Assembly: GCA_030432025.1 (NCBI GenBank)
Contig: JAUIIA010000013.1
Coordinates: 1-57,681 of the forward strand
Length of the DNA: 57,681 nt
Reading direction: 5' to 3'
Origin: Alphaproteobacteria bacterium
GTDB taxonomy: Bacteria; Pseudomonadota; Alphaproteobacteria; Micavibrionales; Micavibrionaceae
Positions 46,456-55,430 of this stretch are shown piece by piece. Position numbers and translations under genes: made by a program. The first letter of the stretch is position 1; every line of letters starts with the position of its first letter. The notes under the pieces are model-generated. The model ran no database searches. It was not told where the DNA came from and was given only the letters and a program-made list of their open reading frames with translations.

Positions 46456-47118
46456 TTACTTCAATAAACTTTGGCAACGTGCATACCCCCTCCACGCCTC
46501 ATGCGCTTGATCTCTGTGGTTTTTATCTCCTCCGAAAAAGCATCTATTATTAATTGTATTGCGAGCGACTGCACATTCCAAATTTCGGAGCATATTCTGC
46601 CCTATTTCTGCCTGCGACATACTGGAATTACATCTTCTAGACGTTTTACACCAATTATCAACTTCCTGTTGCAGTTTTTGATGCTCCTGTGGAGTCCCCC
46701 CCCCCTGGTGGCCCAATATTTGATTTGGAACTAGTCCGATTACCGTACATATCAAGAGAATCACTATCATCTGGACACATAGCACTGTTAAAAGTTGCAA
46801 TCCCTTGTTCAGCGGCCTGCCCCACCGCGCCCACAGCTTTTTGAGCGCCCTCTACAGCTTGCCGCCCTAATGCTCCAATGCCCTACCTGCATTGTCCGCA
46901 CAACCAGGAGTCGCAGTGCATCCGGCAGTACCGAGAATGCCCCCACCCGCCCCATATAATAGAAGCACAGCAGGTATGGTTCCCTCAGGATCTACATACA
47001 TCACTGGACTGGCTTCGGCGTAGAGGAAGGTGTTGAGGCCGCCATCAAGCCCGATCGGATCGCTCGAAATATACCGCCCAATCGCAGGGTTGTAATAGCG
47101 GTTCCAGTTATAGAATTT
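46456..47118 (-). pseudogene. Displaced RHS tip 3 with toxin domain, frameshifted
   Basis: RHS core sequence begins at FYNWNRYYNPAIGRY near 47115 and runs through SSDPIGLDGG to the PEG junction, then a unique C-terminal region. The frame breaks twice. A single-base loss near 46880 gives a premature TAG after NAGRALEH. A 10-G run on the coding strand (46696-46705) shifts the frame a second time. Restoring both gives a continuous toxin ending in AVARNTINNRCFFGGDKNHR and a final GYARCQSLLK. The Cys-Phe-Gly-Gly-Asp pattern recalls RHS/T6SS toxin C-termini. There is no start codon of its own. Confidence 0.75.
46696..46705. repeat. Homopolymer tract of 10 C (10 G on the coding strand)
   Basis: Ten consecutive C bases inside the cassette 3 toxin. 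One base more or fewer would change which frame continues into the toxin end, so the run is either the cause of a decay frameshift, a slippage-prone phase-variation site, or a sequencing error. Confidence 0.9.
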
Positions 47119-47132
47119 GTTGAGAAACAGTC

Positions 47133-47363
47133 TTAATTCTGATCATTATCAAGATCTAATTCCGGATGTTGTTTATATATTGGCATCAGAGCCTCTACAA
47201 CAATTTCACCCATGATTTTACCAATAATTTGGCGGTATTCTAAAAATTCTTCCTCACTGCAAGTTTCTTTTACCAGCGCTATAGAGTCATTTAATTCTCC
47301 ATTACAACGAACAAGAACGTCATGAACGTTTTTTGCAATCCTTTTACTTTTTAATAAGAGCAT
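47133..47363 (-). CDS. Immunity-type protein of displaced RHS cassette 2
   Basis: A 76-residue soluble helical protein starting at ATG 47363, preceded by GGAG at good spacing. An in-frame ATG at 47381 is less likely. The pattern CSEEEFLEYRQIIGKIMG followed by PIYKQHPEL is a recurring one among small immunity proteins encoded after RHS and contact-dependent toxins. It overlaps the end of the cassette 2 toxin frame by 13 nt, so the pair is coupled. Confidence 0.72.
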   Translation of the reverse strand: MLLLKSKRIAKNVHDVLVRCNGELNDSIALVKETCSEEEFLEYRQIIGKIMGEIVVEALMPIYKQHPELDLDNDQN

Positions 47364-48019
47364 CCTTTTTTCTCCATGCATTCTCTAACACATCTAGTAA
47401 ATGAAGCACCATAATCTTTAGTAGGCAAGACCCCATCTGAACACATGGCAATACAAGCATCCTTAACAGCTTTGCAATATGCTTCATCGTCGTCATCTTC
47501 ATTGTCAGTATAGCTAGGATCATCCTTATCACCATAAATACGAGGAGGAAACAAAGTTGGAATATTATCATTAGCCGCCTTATTATTCAGAATAGAGCTA
47601 TCTGTTAATGGGCAAACCTCACCGCTCATAGGCTTAGGTGTTGGTTCAGAACCTATACACATGATGGCTCCGATCGTACTCATCCTTGAGCCTGACAGAC
47701 CACAATAATCATTCAATGCAGGTTTCGCTGCACTTGCAGCAGCAGCTGTAGAAGCAGCAACTGCTGCACCCCCGCCGCCGCCAACCTGTGGATTACACCC
47801 AAAACCAGCCTCGCATTGCGCAAGCATCAACCCCTCGGGATCGGCATACATAACAGGACTCGCTGCTGCGTAGAGGAAAGTGTTGAGGCCGCCCTCCAAA
47901 CCAATCGGGTCACTCGAAATATACCGCCCAATCGCAGGGTTGTAGTAACGGTTCCAGTTATAAAACAGCCCGCTTTCGGCATCATAATACTGCCCCGGCA
48001 TGCGGAGATTGACGGTCAC
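47351..48019 (-). CDS. Displaced RHS tip 2 with cysteine-rich toxin-like C-terminus
   Basis: RHS core homology opens at HNLGTPRFATNTGG (near 48118) immediately after the stop of the previous immunity gene. The first possible start inside it is a GTG at 48019, giving 222 residues. The core ends at PVMYADPEG. The unique tail has a Gly/Ala-rich stretch and a C-terminal cysteine cluster (YCKAVKDACIAMC ... RCVRECMEKKGC) with six or more cysteines. No enzymatic motif is recognisable. With no promoter or proper start it is probably silent unless recombined onto the full-length RHS gene. Confidence 0.65.
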   Translation of the reverse strand: MTVNLRMPGQYYDAESGLFYNWNRYYNPAIGRYISSDPIGLEGGLNTFLYAAASPVMYADPEGLMLAQCEAGFGCNPQVGGGGGAAVAASTAAAASAAKPALNDYCGLSGSRMSTIGAIMCIGSEPTPKPMSGEVCPLTDSSILNNKAANDNIPTLFPPRIYGDKDDPSYTDNEDDDDEAYCKAVKDACIAMCSDGVLPTKDYGASFTRCVRECMEKKGCSY

Positions 48020-48127
48020 AGAACCACTCGGCGTGCCGACACCGAACGCATCTGCATTGGCGGCCCAAACCTGCGTCCCGCCCGTATTCGTCGCAAAACG
48101 CGGCGTGCCCAGATTATGAGTAGTTAA

Positions 48128-48478
48128 TTATTCTTCCCAATCAGGCGTAAACTCTTCATTACTCAAGCAAATTTTTAAAATATGCTCCTCTGTCGCTACT
48201 TTTGCAGGACAGATTGTGTTGCAATTTTCTTTTTTTACAAAAGCATGTAATTTTTGAAAAATTGACCAATCCACAAGACGATACCAATCCGCATCTTCTT
48301 GTCGTGCGCTTGGTATCACATTATCCTCAATATGCTGATCTACAGAATCATGCTCTGCCGTAAGGTTTTTAATAAATAAGCCCTGCTTACCACGAGTTAT
48401 TTTTTCAGTGACATCTAAAGTTTCAGGCCACAAAGATATTACCTCAGCATATATTTTTTGAAATTTTTCTCTATTCAT
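48128..48478 (-). CDS. Immunity-type protein of displaced RHS cassette 1
   Basis: A 116-residue soluble acidic protein beginning MNREKFQKIYAEVISLWPET, with two cysteines in ENCNTICPAKV and an acidic end PDWEE. It starts 2 nt after the stop of the cassette 1 toxin tip, so it is the presumed cognate immunity protein. I do not recognise the family. It ends with TAA directly against the cassette 2 RHS homology, marking the recombination junction. Confidence 0.68.
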   Translation of the reverse strand: MNREKFQKIYAEVISLWPETLDVTEKITRGKQGLFIKNLTAEHDSVDQHIEDNVIPSARQEDADWYRLVDWSIFQKLHAFVKKENCNTICPAKVATEEHILKICLSNEEFTPDWEE

Positions 48479-48480
48479 TT

Positions 48481-49320
48481 TTACCTTACACTTCCATCGG
48501 GACGAACAGACTCTCTATTCCTATCATTTTCCCAATCTTTTTGATTATTCCATCTTTTCCACTTACTTCCACCATGTTCTGTCCTGTCTTTATCCCAAAT
48601 CGACCCATCTTCTTTATTTTTCTTGGCTGATGTGCCTTTTACAGGTTGATAATTTTCTGGTCTATCAGTTGGCGTTTCACCTTCATAAGGTTTTTCATTT
48701 TCATCTCCATCATCAGCTTCATCGCTATTTAAGATACTGCTGTCTGCCACATCGCAAACACCCTCCATAGCAGGAGCAACAGGACGTGGTGTGCGGGCTT
48801 TAGCAATTTGTCTAGCGGTTTCCCCCATAACAAAGCCTCTACACGAATTATTCTTTGCACAGGTTACTGCACCACCTAAAAGGCCTCTCAGCAATAATCC
48901 AGCAGCTTGCCCCTCAGGATCGCTATACATTACAGGGCTGGCTTCGGCGTAGAGGAAGGTATTCAAACCGCCTTCTAATCCGATCGGATCAGAGCTTATG
49001 TATCGTCCAATCGCGGGGTTGTAATAACGGTTCCAGTTATAGAACAACCCGCTTTCGGCATCATAATATTGCCCCGGCATGCGGAGGTTCACCGTGACAG
49101 ACCCGCTCGGCGTGCCGACACCAAACGCATCGGCATTCGCGGCCCAGACTTGGCTACCGCCCGTATTCGTCGCAAATCGCGGCGTGCCCAGATGATCCGT
49201 ATGCAGATAGGTCAGCACATCACTGGAGGAAACGTCATCAATCTGCGCCAGTGGTGCACCGTTCAGATACACATATTCCCGCACCAACGCGCCGGTATTG
49301 TCATACTCCCCGTATAACAA
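48481..49320 (-). CDS. Displaced RHS tip 1 with HGG-W putative nuclease C-terminus
   Basis: A frame of 279 codons from a TTG at 49320. It is open back to 49365, where RHS homology (AVTTHYVYGLNG) begins a few bases after the ankyrin gene stop. The core segment to PVMYSDPEG is almost identical to the full RHS gene. The unique tail includes KKNKEDGSIWDKDRTEHGGS, then KWKRWNNQKDWENDRNRES and PDGSVR. The HGGxxWKxW pattern is common at the ends of RHS/CdiA nuclease-like toxins. It has no recognisable start signals and is probably a silent cassette. Confidence 0.7.
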   Translation of the reverse strand: MLYGEYDNTGALVREYVYLNGAPLAQIDDVSSSDVLTYLHTDHLGTPRFATNTGGSQVWAANADAFGVGTPSGSVTVNLRMPGQYYDAESGLFYNWNRYYNPAIGRYISSDPIGLEGGLNTFLYAEASPVMYSDPEGQAAGLLLRGLLGGAVTCAKNNSCRGFVMGETARQIAKARTPRPVAPAMEGVCDVADSSILNSDEADDGDENEKPYEGETPTDRPENYQPVKGTSAKKNKEDGSIWDKDRTEHGGSKWKRWNNQKDWENDRNRESVRPDGSVR

Positions 49321-49370
49321 CCCGTTCAGACCGTAGACGTAATGCGTCGTGACGGCGGGAATGGGCTAAT

Positions 49371-49751
49371 TCATTTTTTGTAATTTTCTTTAAGCTGCTT
49401 AGGTGTATGACCAAATTCATTTTTGATATTTTCCGAAGCACCTTGAGATACAAGGAAATCATACACTTCAAATTGTCCAAAAGTGGCAGCATCATGCAAT
49501 GCTGTGCAGCCCATATCACCCACATGATCTATTTCAACGCCCAACTTAACTAACAACCGCGCCCCCTCTAACTCACCTCTACTTGCTGCTAAATGCAGCA
49601 TGGTGTTACCGCCAACGCCACGATAATTTAAAAAATCCATTTTTTGTCCAGTACGATCTTCAGGAGCATCATACTCAGAATCCTCTACTGACATTACTAT
49701 GTCATCAAAAATTTTCCGTAACCGTTCTATACTCTCGGATTTTTTTGTCAT
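49371..49751 (-). CDS. Ankyrin-repeat protein, probable immunity to the full-length RHS toxin
   Basis: A 126-residue protein. Residues 1-45 are charged. Ankyrin repeats then follow: GNTMLHLAASRGELEGARLL and GCTALHDAATFGQFEVYDFL, with a partial third ending GHTPKQLKENY. The ATG overlaps the RHS stop as ATGA, so the two are translated together. Ankyrin proteins are known immunity candidates in polymorphic-toxin loci. It carries no signal peptide, which fits cytoplasmic neutralisation of an incoming toxin. The role is inferred from position. Confidence 0.78.
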   Translation of the reverse strand: MTKKSESIERLRKIFDDIVMSVEDSEYDAPEDRTGQKMDFLNYRGVGGNTMLHLAASRGELEGARLLVKLGVEIDHVGDMGCTALHDAATFGQFEVYDFLVSQGASENIKNEFGHTPKQLKENYKK

Positions 49752-52700
49752 CTTCCTAATCCTGCCTTACACGCATGGTATCTTTTCATATCCCTTCTTG
49801 CCAATCTTTCTTCTCTTGCTATATCTAATTTGTGGCGATCACCTAAATTATATTTCTGATCAAAGGCTTTCATCATATCAGCAGCCTGCTGATGTCTTTT
49901 GGACTCTTTTAAATGATGATCGCAAGGGTTGTCTGGATCTGGATAATTTTTGGTTTTCAACAATTCTTTGTACTCAGCATGCTCCTTAGCTCTTTGTTGA
50001 TCGTTTTCTCCATCTGCCGCGTCGTTAGAAAGACACTCAGCAATAAACCCGGTGCCATGATAGCCTATAGCAATGCCTGTTCCTAAAGCAGCACCGCCAA
50101 CTGCAACAGGAGGACCTACAGTTGCACAGAGAACTGGATTGGCGACGCACACCCTGCCTCCCTGTTGCAAAATAGTACTTGCAGTTGCTGCGCTCACTCC
50201 TGCATCCAACCCCCTAGGGTCGTCATACATCACAGGACTAGCTATTGCGTAGAGGAAAGTGTTCAGACCGCCATCAATACCAATCGGGTCGCTCGAAATA
50301 TAGCGGCCAATAGCGGGGTTATAATAGCGGTTCCAGTTATAGAACAGCCCGCTTTCGGTGTCGTAATACTGCCCCGGCATGCGGAGATTGACGGTCACAG
50401 AACCACTCGGCGTGCCAACACCGAACGCATCGGCATTGGCCGCCCAAACCTGCGTCCCGCCCGTATTCGTCGCAAATCGCGGCGTGCCCAGATGATCCGT
50501 ATGCAGATAGGTCAGCACATCACTGGAGGAGACGTCATCGATCTGCGCCAGTGGTGCACCGTTCAGATACACATATTCGCGGATCAGGTTACCGCTGTTG
50601 TCGTACTCACCATAGAGCAACCCGTTCAGACCGTAGACGTAATGCGTGGTCACGCTTGAGGCGACCTTCTTCACACGGCGGTTCTGGGAATCGTAGGTAT
50701 ATTCGCCGACCGTGACGCTGCTGATCTCGACATCGTCAAGTTGGTTCGCGGCGTTCCATGTGTAGTCATTCACCCCGTCATCGGTGATGTTTCCGGCGGC
50801 GTCATAGCTGTAGGAGTTCGCGCCCACGGCCGAGATCTTGTTACTGCCCGCCGGAACGGTCGTACTCGTCGTGCCGCCGTCAACTTTGGTCAGGCGGTTG
50901 GAGGTCGCATCGTAAGTGTAGGTGACGGCGCTGCCTGAATCTTCGGAGTCCAGACGGTTGAGCTCGTCATACTCGTAATCCGTACCGCCGACTTGCGTGA
51001 TATTGCCGTTATCGTCGGTATCGTATGTGTGGTTGTAAATTCCGCCAGAAACCGTGCGGTTGGTCAGGTAATAATCCTGATCATAGGTCGCGGAGAAGGT
51101 CAGGCTGTTGCCATAGGTCATCGCGTTCATCGGCCCGAACGGCAGGTAGGTGATGCTTGAGGCTAACGAAGTCGGTGTAGAATTCACCTCCGCCGATACG
51201 CCGCTAACCTGTCCGTTACCGTTCAGCGTGTAGGTAATATCGCGACCCGACGGCAAGGTAATGCCCGTGACATTGCCCGCAAGATCGTAACTGAAGCTTG
51301 TGGTGAAGGTCAGCGCGCCACGTGTTTCCGTCACATCGGTTAAACGGCCCAGATCGTCATATTCATATTCAGTCACGCCCGCCGCATCCTCGACCTTACA
51401 CAGCTGCCCCTTCGGCGCGGGGCCACACCCTGTCATCAGGTCATAGGTCAGTTCGGCATCCAGAGAACTGTCGGATGGGTATTCAATATCGGTCAGACGG
51501 TTGAGCGCATCATAGGTGTAATCGGTAACGACCGAGCGCGCATCCGTCATTTGGGTGATGTTTCCGGCCTTATCATGCGTGTAGGAAATCGTGCCGCGGT
51601 CGGGGCTCGTCTCCCCCGTCACATCGCCAAACGCGTTATAGGTATAGGTCGTGCTATTATCGCGCTGATCCTCTACCGATGTGAGGTTGTCCAGATCGTT
51701 ATAATCCAGTTCTGTCAGGCCGCTTAACGCATCCGTGCTACTAACCAGTCTTTGCAAACCATCATAAGCATAATCCGTATCATTGGTATTCGCATCGGTA
51801 TACGTCGTCAGGTTCGAGTTCTTATCATACCCGTATTCGCTCGTTTGCGCCGATGCACCAACGCTTTCGATGATACGAGAAAGCTCGTCAAACACCTGAT
51901 CATGCGTGTATTTGAGGGTCGCACCGGTATCCTTGATATCTTCTTGCGTGATATTGCCTGCAGCATCCAGCGTATAGGTAATCGTATTGCCAAGATCATC
52001 CTCGACACCTGTCAAACGCTGCGCATTATCATAGCTGTAGGTCAGCGTCGCACCATTCGGTAATGTCACTACGGTCAGATTACCGTTGGCATCGTAATCA
52101 TAAGTGGTTTCGGCCTCCAGCCCTGTTCCCGGTGCGCGAGTAGAACTTTCCAACCAGCCATTACTGTCATAGACCAAATCGGTTTCTACATCGTTCGCAT
52201 CTTCGATCGTGGTCGGACGACCTGCGGAATCCCGCGCGGTAATCTCGGTTTCATGCCCTAACGCATTCGTGATGCTGATGAGGTTAAGATTGCCGTCATA
52301 ATCGTAATCCGTAGTATCGGTTACATCCGTGCGCGGACCGTCAATTTGTTCCAAACGCCCCAGAACCAGATTACCGTTAGCATCCGTCGAATTGGCGTAA
52401 TACGTATAGGTGGTGGTGCGGGCCTCCGCTGTGTTCGTGTCCGTAATAGTCTTGGAGGTCATACGGCCATAGGCATCATAATCATAATCGGTTGTCTTGC
52501 CTGTCTCCATGACCAGTTCCGGCAGATTATACGTTGTATCATACGTAATGGTCGTAACCTGCTCCTCTGCCGTACCCGCTGCTTTGGTGATTTTGGTGAT
52601 ATTGCTGCGGTCATCATATTCATAGCGGGTCGTGTTGTTTTCCCAATCCGTCTTGCTCATCACCCGACCCTGATTGTCGTAGTTGTAAAAACGGTTGGAT

Positions 52701-54832
52701 GCGACACAGTTAGCAGACGCCTCGCCGTCTACCTGCACAACCCTGCGCAAACCTAATATGTTGGTGAAGTGATATGTCGTGTCTTTGCCGAGCGGATTGG
52801 TCGTCGTTGCTGTTCCATCAACGTTATAAGTCACGTCATAGTCATCGACGCTACCGGCATGTTCGGAAAGTATCGCTTTGCCGTTTCCATCATAATCAAA
52901 GGTCGCAAAACGAACGCCCCCTTCATCGGTAATCCCTGTCAGCGCATTCACATATGTTGCGTCTTCATAGTGATACTCACGCGTTTCCGTATCAGGACGT
53001 GTAACCTCATCCAGATTATTATTACCGTCATAAGAGTAAGAGTATGTTCCATCGGGGGTAACCAGTGTGGCAACACGTCCGCTCGAATAAGTCAGTGATA
53101 GTTGGCGACCGTTTTCATTAGTAATGGTTATGAGCTGCCCTGACCCATTATAAGTCAGATCAAGCGCGCCGCCGCCAACATATTCAATGCGGATCAGCTG
53201 TTCCGAACTATTATATCTCTCAACCGTGTTGTCGGGCAGTGTGTACACATATTCACTGCCATCAGTTACAAAGGTGGCTGTCGTTTCCGGATCATCCGGC
53301 ACCCAGTCACTACCACTAAGCGTATAGTCAGTGGTTGCGCCTGTGCCATCCGTTATCTCAACCGTTGACCCACCAACATCGAGCGTGCGGGCATAATTAT
53401 GCCGCCATAGAGCACCGATCGTGTTGTCCGTCCATGTGCTGTCTGAACGGTATATGCGTGAAAATTTTAAACCGCCCGCATCGTAATCAACCTCTGTCTG
53501 GATTTTGTAACCAAGATCAAAATTGATCGGATTAGCCGTAGTCGGATTTTGTATTGGCTGAGGACAGGATTGGTACATACCTCCCGATTTACTGGCAGTA
53601 CTGGCTGTAACAGGTGCAGGAGGTGTCGTGAGCGTAATATCATAAGCCCCGTTTGACCCGGTGCTATTGCCGTAAAAAACAAGCGTATATTCGCCGGTCT
53701 CGGGAAGCGTCTTTGACATTGAACTGGAACCATATGTCCAGTAACTGCCGTCAGGCCTGTAGACATACATAGTTCGGGAAAAAGATGCCGTGGTACTTAC
53801 GGTCAAACTATTACTGGCAACACCGGTAAACTTGTAACTCTCAAGACCATTAAGCGGCAGATTACCCGCACGTTCGCTGCCACTAACAAGTGTTCCCTCA
53901 TTAACACTGTCGTCGCCTCTTACAAAATTCACTCCAAGAGTACCATTAGAGGCATAGTTAGCCCCCATAATCAGAAGATTATACGTACCGGTAGAAGGTA
54001 GCGTTTTGCTGAAACGATTGGTCCCATATGTCCAATAGCTGCCATCAGGTTCATAACCCAGTATGGTCGCACTATAGCCGGACGAGGTATGAACTTTCAC
54101 CCCCTGCCCTGCCACGCCATAAAATTGGTAGCTGACCATTCCATTCTCATCCAAAGACGTGGTGGATGCTTGCCCACTAATAAGCGTGCCACTGGACACA
54201 CTGTCATCCCCTTTGAAGTAATAAAGGTCGTAAGTACCGTTTGACGCGTAATTTGTTCCCGCCACAACGACCGTATACGTCCCCGTATCCGGCAGTGTTT
54301 TTCTGTAGCGGTCAGTCTCGGCATCCCAGTAACTTCCATCAGGCTTGTATACATATATGTTCGCGCTGTAAGCAGCCGATGTATGTAGTGCAATCCCCTG
54401 CCCTGCAGTCCCGGTAAACTGGTAACTTGTAAGAGCATTCACGGCTAAAGTGTCACTCGCCGTTTGACCACTTGTTAAGCTTCCGTCCGAGACACCTCCG
54501 CTCCCGCGTACATAGTAAAGATCATAAGAGCCGCTACTTCCGCCTGCAGTTAGCTCAACGGTGTATGTACCTGTATCCGGAAGTGTGCCGGTAAAACGAT
54601 TGGTCCCATATGACCAATAACTGCCATCGGGTTTATTGATTGTTATCGTAACATTGAAGGATGCCGAGGCATGGATGATGATCCCCTGCCCTGCAGTCCC
54701 GGTAAATGTCTGGGTGTCCATGTCTCCAAGAGGAATGGTACCGGACGTCATCGTACCGCTGGTCATCGCATAAGCCGGACTGACAGAAAAAAGAACAACG
54801 CAAAGAAGGATTTTGAGTAAAAATCGTGGCAT
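49748..54832 (-). CDS. Full-length RHS/YD-repeat polymorphic toxin, Sec-exported
   Basis: About 1694 residues from ATG 54832 (GGGGGAGAC upstream), with a signal peptide MPRFLLKILLCVVLFSVSPAYA by position 1-22. Four repeats of about 105 residues follow, each with GTAGQGI-like and PDGSYW motifs and resembling bacterial pre-peptidase C-terminal domains. A DUF6531-type entry INFDLGYKIQTEVDYDAGG (about 432-450) leads into some 30 YD repeats and the RHS core ending SPVMYDDPRG. The last 150 or so residues are a unique toxin-like tail with a small hydrophobic segment and HHLKESKRHQQAADMMKAF; I do not recognise its activity. The ankyrin gene overlaps its stop. Confidence 0.9.
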   Translation of the reverse strand: MPRFLLKILLCVVLFSVSPAYAMTSGTMTSGTIPLGDMDTQTFTGTAGQGIIIHASASFNVTITINKPDGSYWSYGTNRFTGTLPDTGTYTVELTAGGSSGSYDLYYVRGSGGVSDGSLTSGQTASDTLAVNALTSYQFTGTAGQGIALHTSAAYSANIYVYKPDGSYWDAETDRYRKTLPDTGTYTVVVAGTNYASNGTYDLYYFKGDDSVSSGTLISGQASTTSLDENGMVSYQFYGVAGQGVKVHTSSGYSATILGYEPDGSYWTYGTNRFSKTLPSTGTYNLLIMGANYASNGTLGVNFVRGDDSVNEGTLVSGSERAGNLPLNGLESYKFTGVASNSLTVSTTASFSRTMYVYRPDGSYWTYGSSSMSKTLPETGEYTLVFYGNSTGSNGAYDITLTTPPAPVTASTASKSGGMYQSCPQPIQNPTTANPINFDLGYKIQTEVDYDAGGLKFSRIYRSDSTWTDNTIGALWRHNYARTLDVGGSTVEITDGTGATTDYTLSGSDWVPDDPETTATFVTDGSEYVYTLPDNTVERYNSSEQLIRIEYVGGGALDLTYNGSGQLITITNENGRQLSLTYSSGRVATLVTPDGTYSYSYDGNNNLDEVTRPDTETREYHYEDATYVNALTGITDEGGVRFATFDYDGNGKAILSEHAGSVDDYDVTYNVDGTATTTNPLGKDTTYHFTNILGLRRVVQVDGEASANCVASNRFYNYDNQGRVMSKTDWENNTTRYEYDDRSNITKITKAAGTAEEQVTTITYDTTYNLPELVMETGKTTDYDYDAYGRMTSKTITDTNTAEARTTTYTYYANSTDANGNLVLGRLEQIDGPRTDVTDTTDYDYDGNLNLISITNALGHETEITARDSAGRPTTIEDANDVETDLVYDSNGWLESSTRAPGTGLEAETTYDYDANGNLTVVTLPNGATLTYSYDNAQRLTGVEDDLGNTITYTLDAAGNITQEDIKDTGATLKYTHDQVFDELSRIIESVGASAQTSEYGYDKNSNLTTYTDANTNDTDYAYDGLQRLVSSTDALSGLTELDYNDLDNLTSVEDQRDNSTTYTYNAFGDVTGETSPDRGTISYTHDKAGNITQMTDARSVVTDYTYDALNRLTDIEYPSDSSLDAELTYDLMTGCGPAPKGQLCKVEDAAGVTEYEYDDLGRLTDVTETRGALTFTTSFSYDLAGNVTGITLPSGRDITYTLNGNGQVSGVSAEVNSTPTSLASSITYLPFGPMNAMTYGNSLTFSATYDQDYYLTNRTVSGGIYNHTYDTDDNGNITQVGGTDYEYDELNRLDSEDSGSAVTYTYDATSNRLTKVDGGTTSTTVPAGSNKISAVGANSYSYDAAGNITDDGVNDYTWNAANQLDDVEISSVTVGEYTYDSQNRRVKKVASSVTTHYVYGLNGLLYGEYDNSGNLIREYVYLNGAPLAQIDDVSSSDVLTYLHTDHLGTPRFATNTGGTQVWAANADAFGVGTPSGSVTVNLRMPGQYYDTESGLFYNWNRYYNPAIGRYISSDPIGIDGGLNTFLYAIASPVMYDDPRGLDAGVSAATASTILQQGGRVCVANPVLCATVGPPVAVGGAALGTGIAIGYHGTGFIAECLSNDAADGENDQQRAKEHAEYKELLKTKNYPDPDNPCDHHLKESKRHQQAADMMKAFDQKYNLGDRHKLDIAREERLARRDMKRYHACKAGLGR

Positions 54833-54865
54833 GAAATGTCTCCCCCGTATCAAAGCGTAAAGCAA

Positions 54866-55430
54866 ACTTTATAGCTTCAATATCTCCGTAAAAAATGTAT
54901 GGTTGCAAAAACCTAAACAAAATCGAGTCAAGGTTGCAAGCAATAATTTATGCATTTTGCAAAAATAACCAAACCGGCAGAAAACCTAAAACAACACTTC
55001 AACCAAGCGCGATAGCGCTCAATTCCTCTCGTTAAACAGAATACACAGGTATCTTTCCGGCACCCAATATGCTCGGTTTTTCCGAACACCTCAAAAACAC
55101 CATTTTGGGTATTTTACCCAAACCTAAGAAAAAAACACCCCTTTCAAACGACTGCACACGCTCAACAAAATACCGCGCGCCGCCAATCGAAGGCTGTTTT
55201 CTTACCACCAAGAATAGGAGTTTCTCACGCATTCTGCATAACTGGTGTTAAAGGAAGCTTTTCCATTTACGCCCAAACATTGATTAAAAAACGGAAACTA
55301 TGAATTCAAATTTGAGGATATGATTTACCAAACAGCACGCAAGTAACGCGTGCCGCGAGTTGCATCTTATGACTTTACCATGCCATAAAAAACATACAGC
55401 CTATTCACTCACATTAAAGCAGGTTACCTG
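54866..55430. other. Non-coding gap between RHS locus and exported-protein gene
   Basis: This 565-bp interval separates two divergent genes and should hold both promoters. Two overlapping ORFs of 60-66 codons on opposite strands (55032-55251) have no ribosome binding sites or coding character. The clearest structure is the perfect inverted repeat TTTGGGTA-TTT-TACCCAAA at 55104-55122. Nothing else is supported. Confidence 0.5.
55104..55122. promoter_or_regulatory. Perfect inverted repeat in the RHS upstream gap
   Basis: TTTGGGTA-TTT-TACCCAAA has 8-bp arms and a 3-bp centre, about 270 bp upstream of the RHS start. It could be an operator or a small hairpin. No U-tract follows, so an intrinsic terminator is less likely. 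Confidence 0.4.

Noticed and set aside
50165-50659. Plus-strand ORF repeated in several RHS cassettes
   Set aside because: It recurs only because the RHS core DNA on the other strand is repeated; it is a shadow.
48481-54832. CRISPR array in the repeat-rich region
   Set aside because: The repeats are protein-coding YD/RHS and PDGSYW repeats with irregular spacing, not short direct repeats with unique spacers.
55032-55251. Two overlapping ORFs of 60-66 codons on opposite strands
   Set aside because: No ribosome binding sites, no conserved features, and mutually exclusive coding; treated as non-coding.
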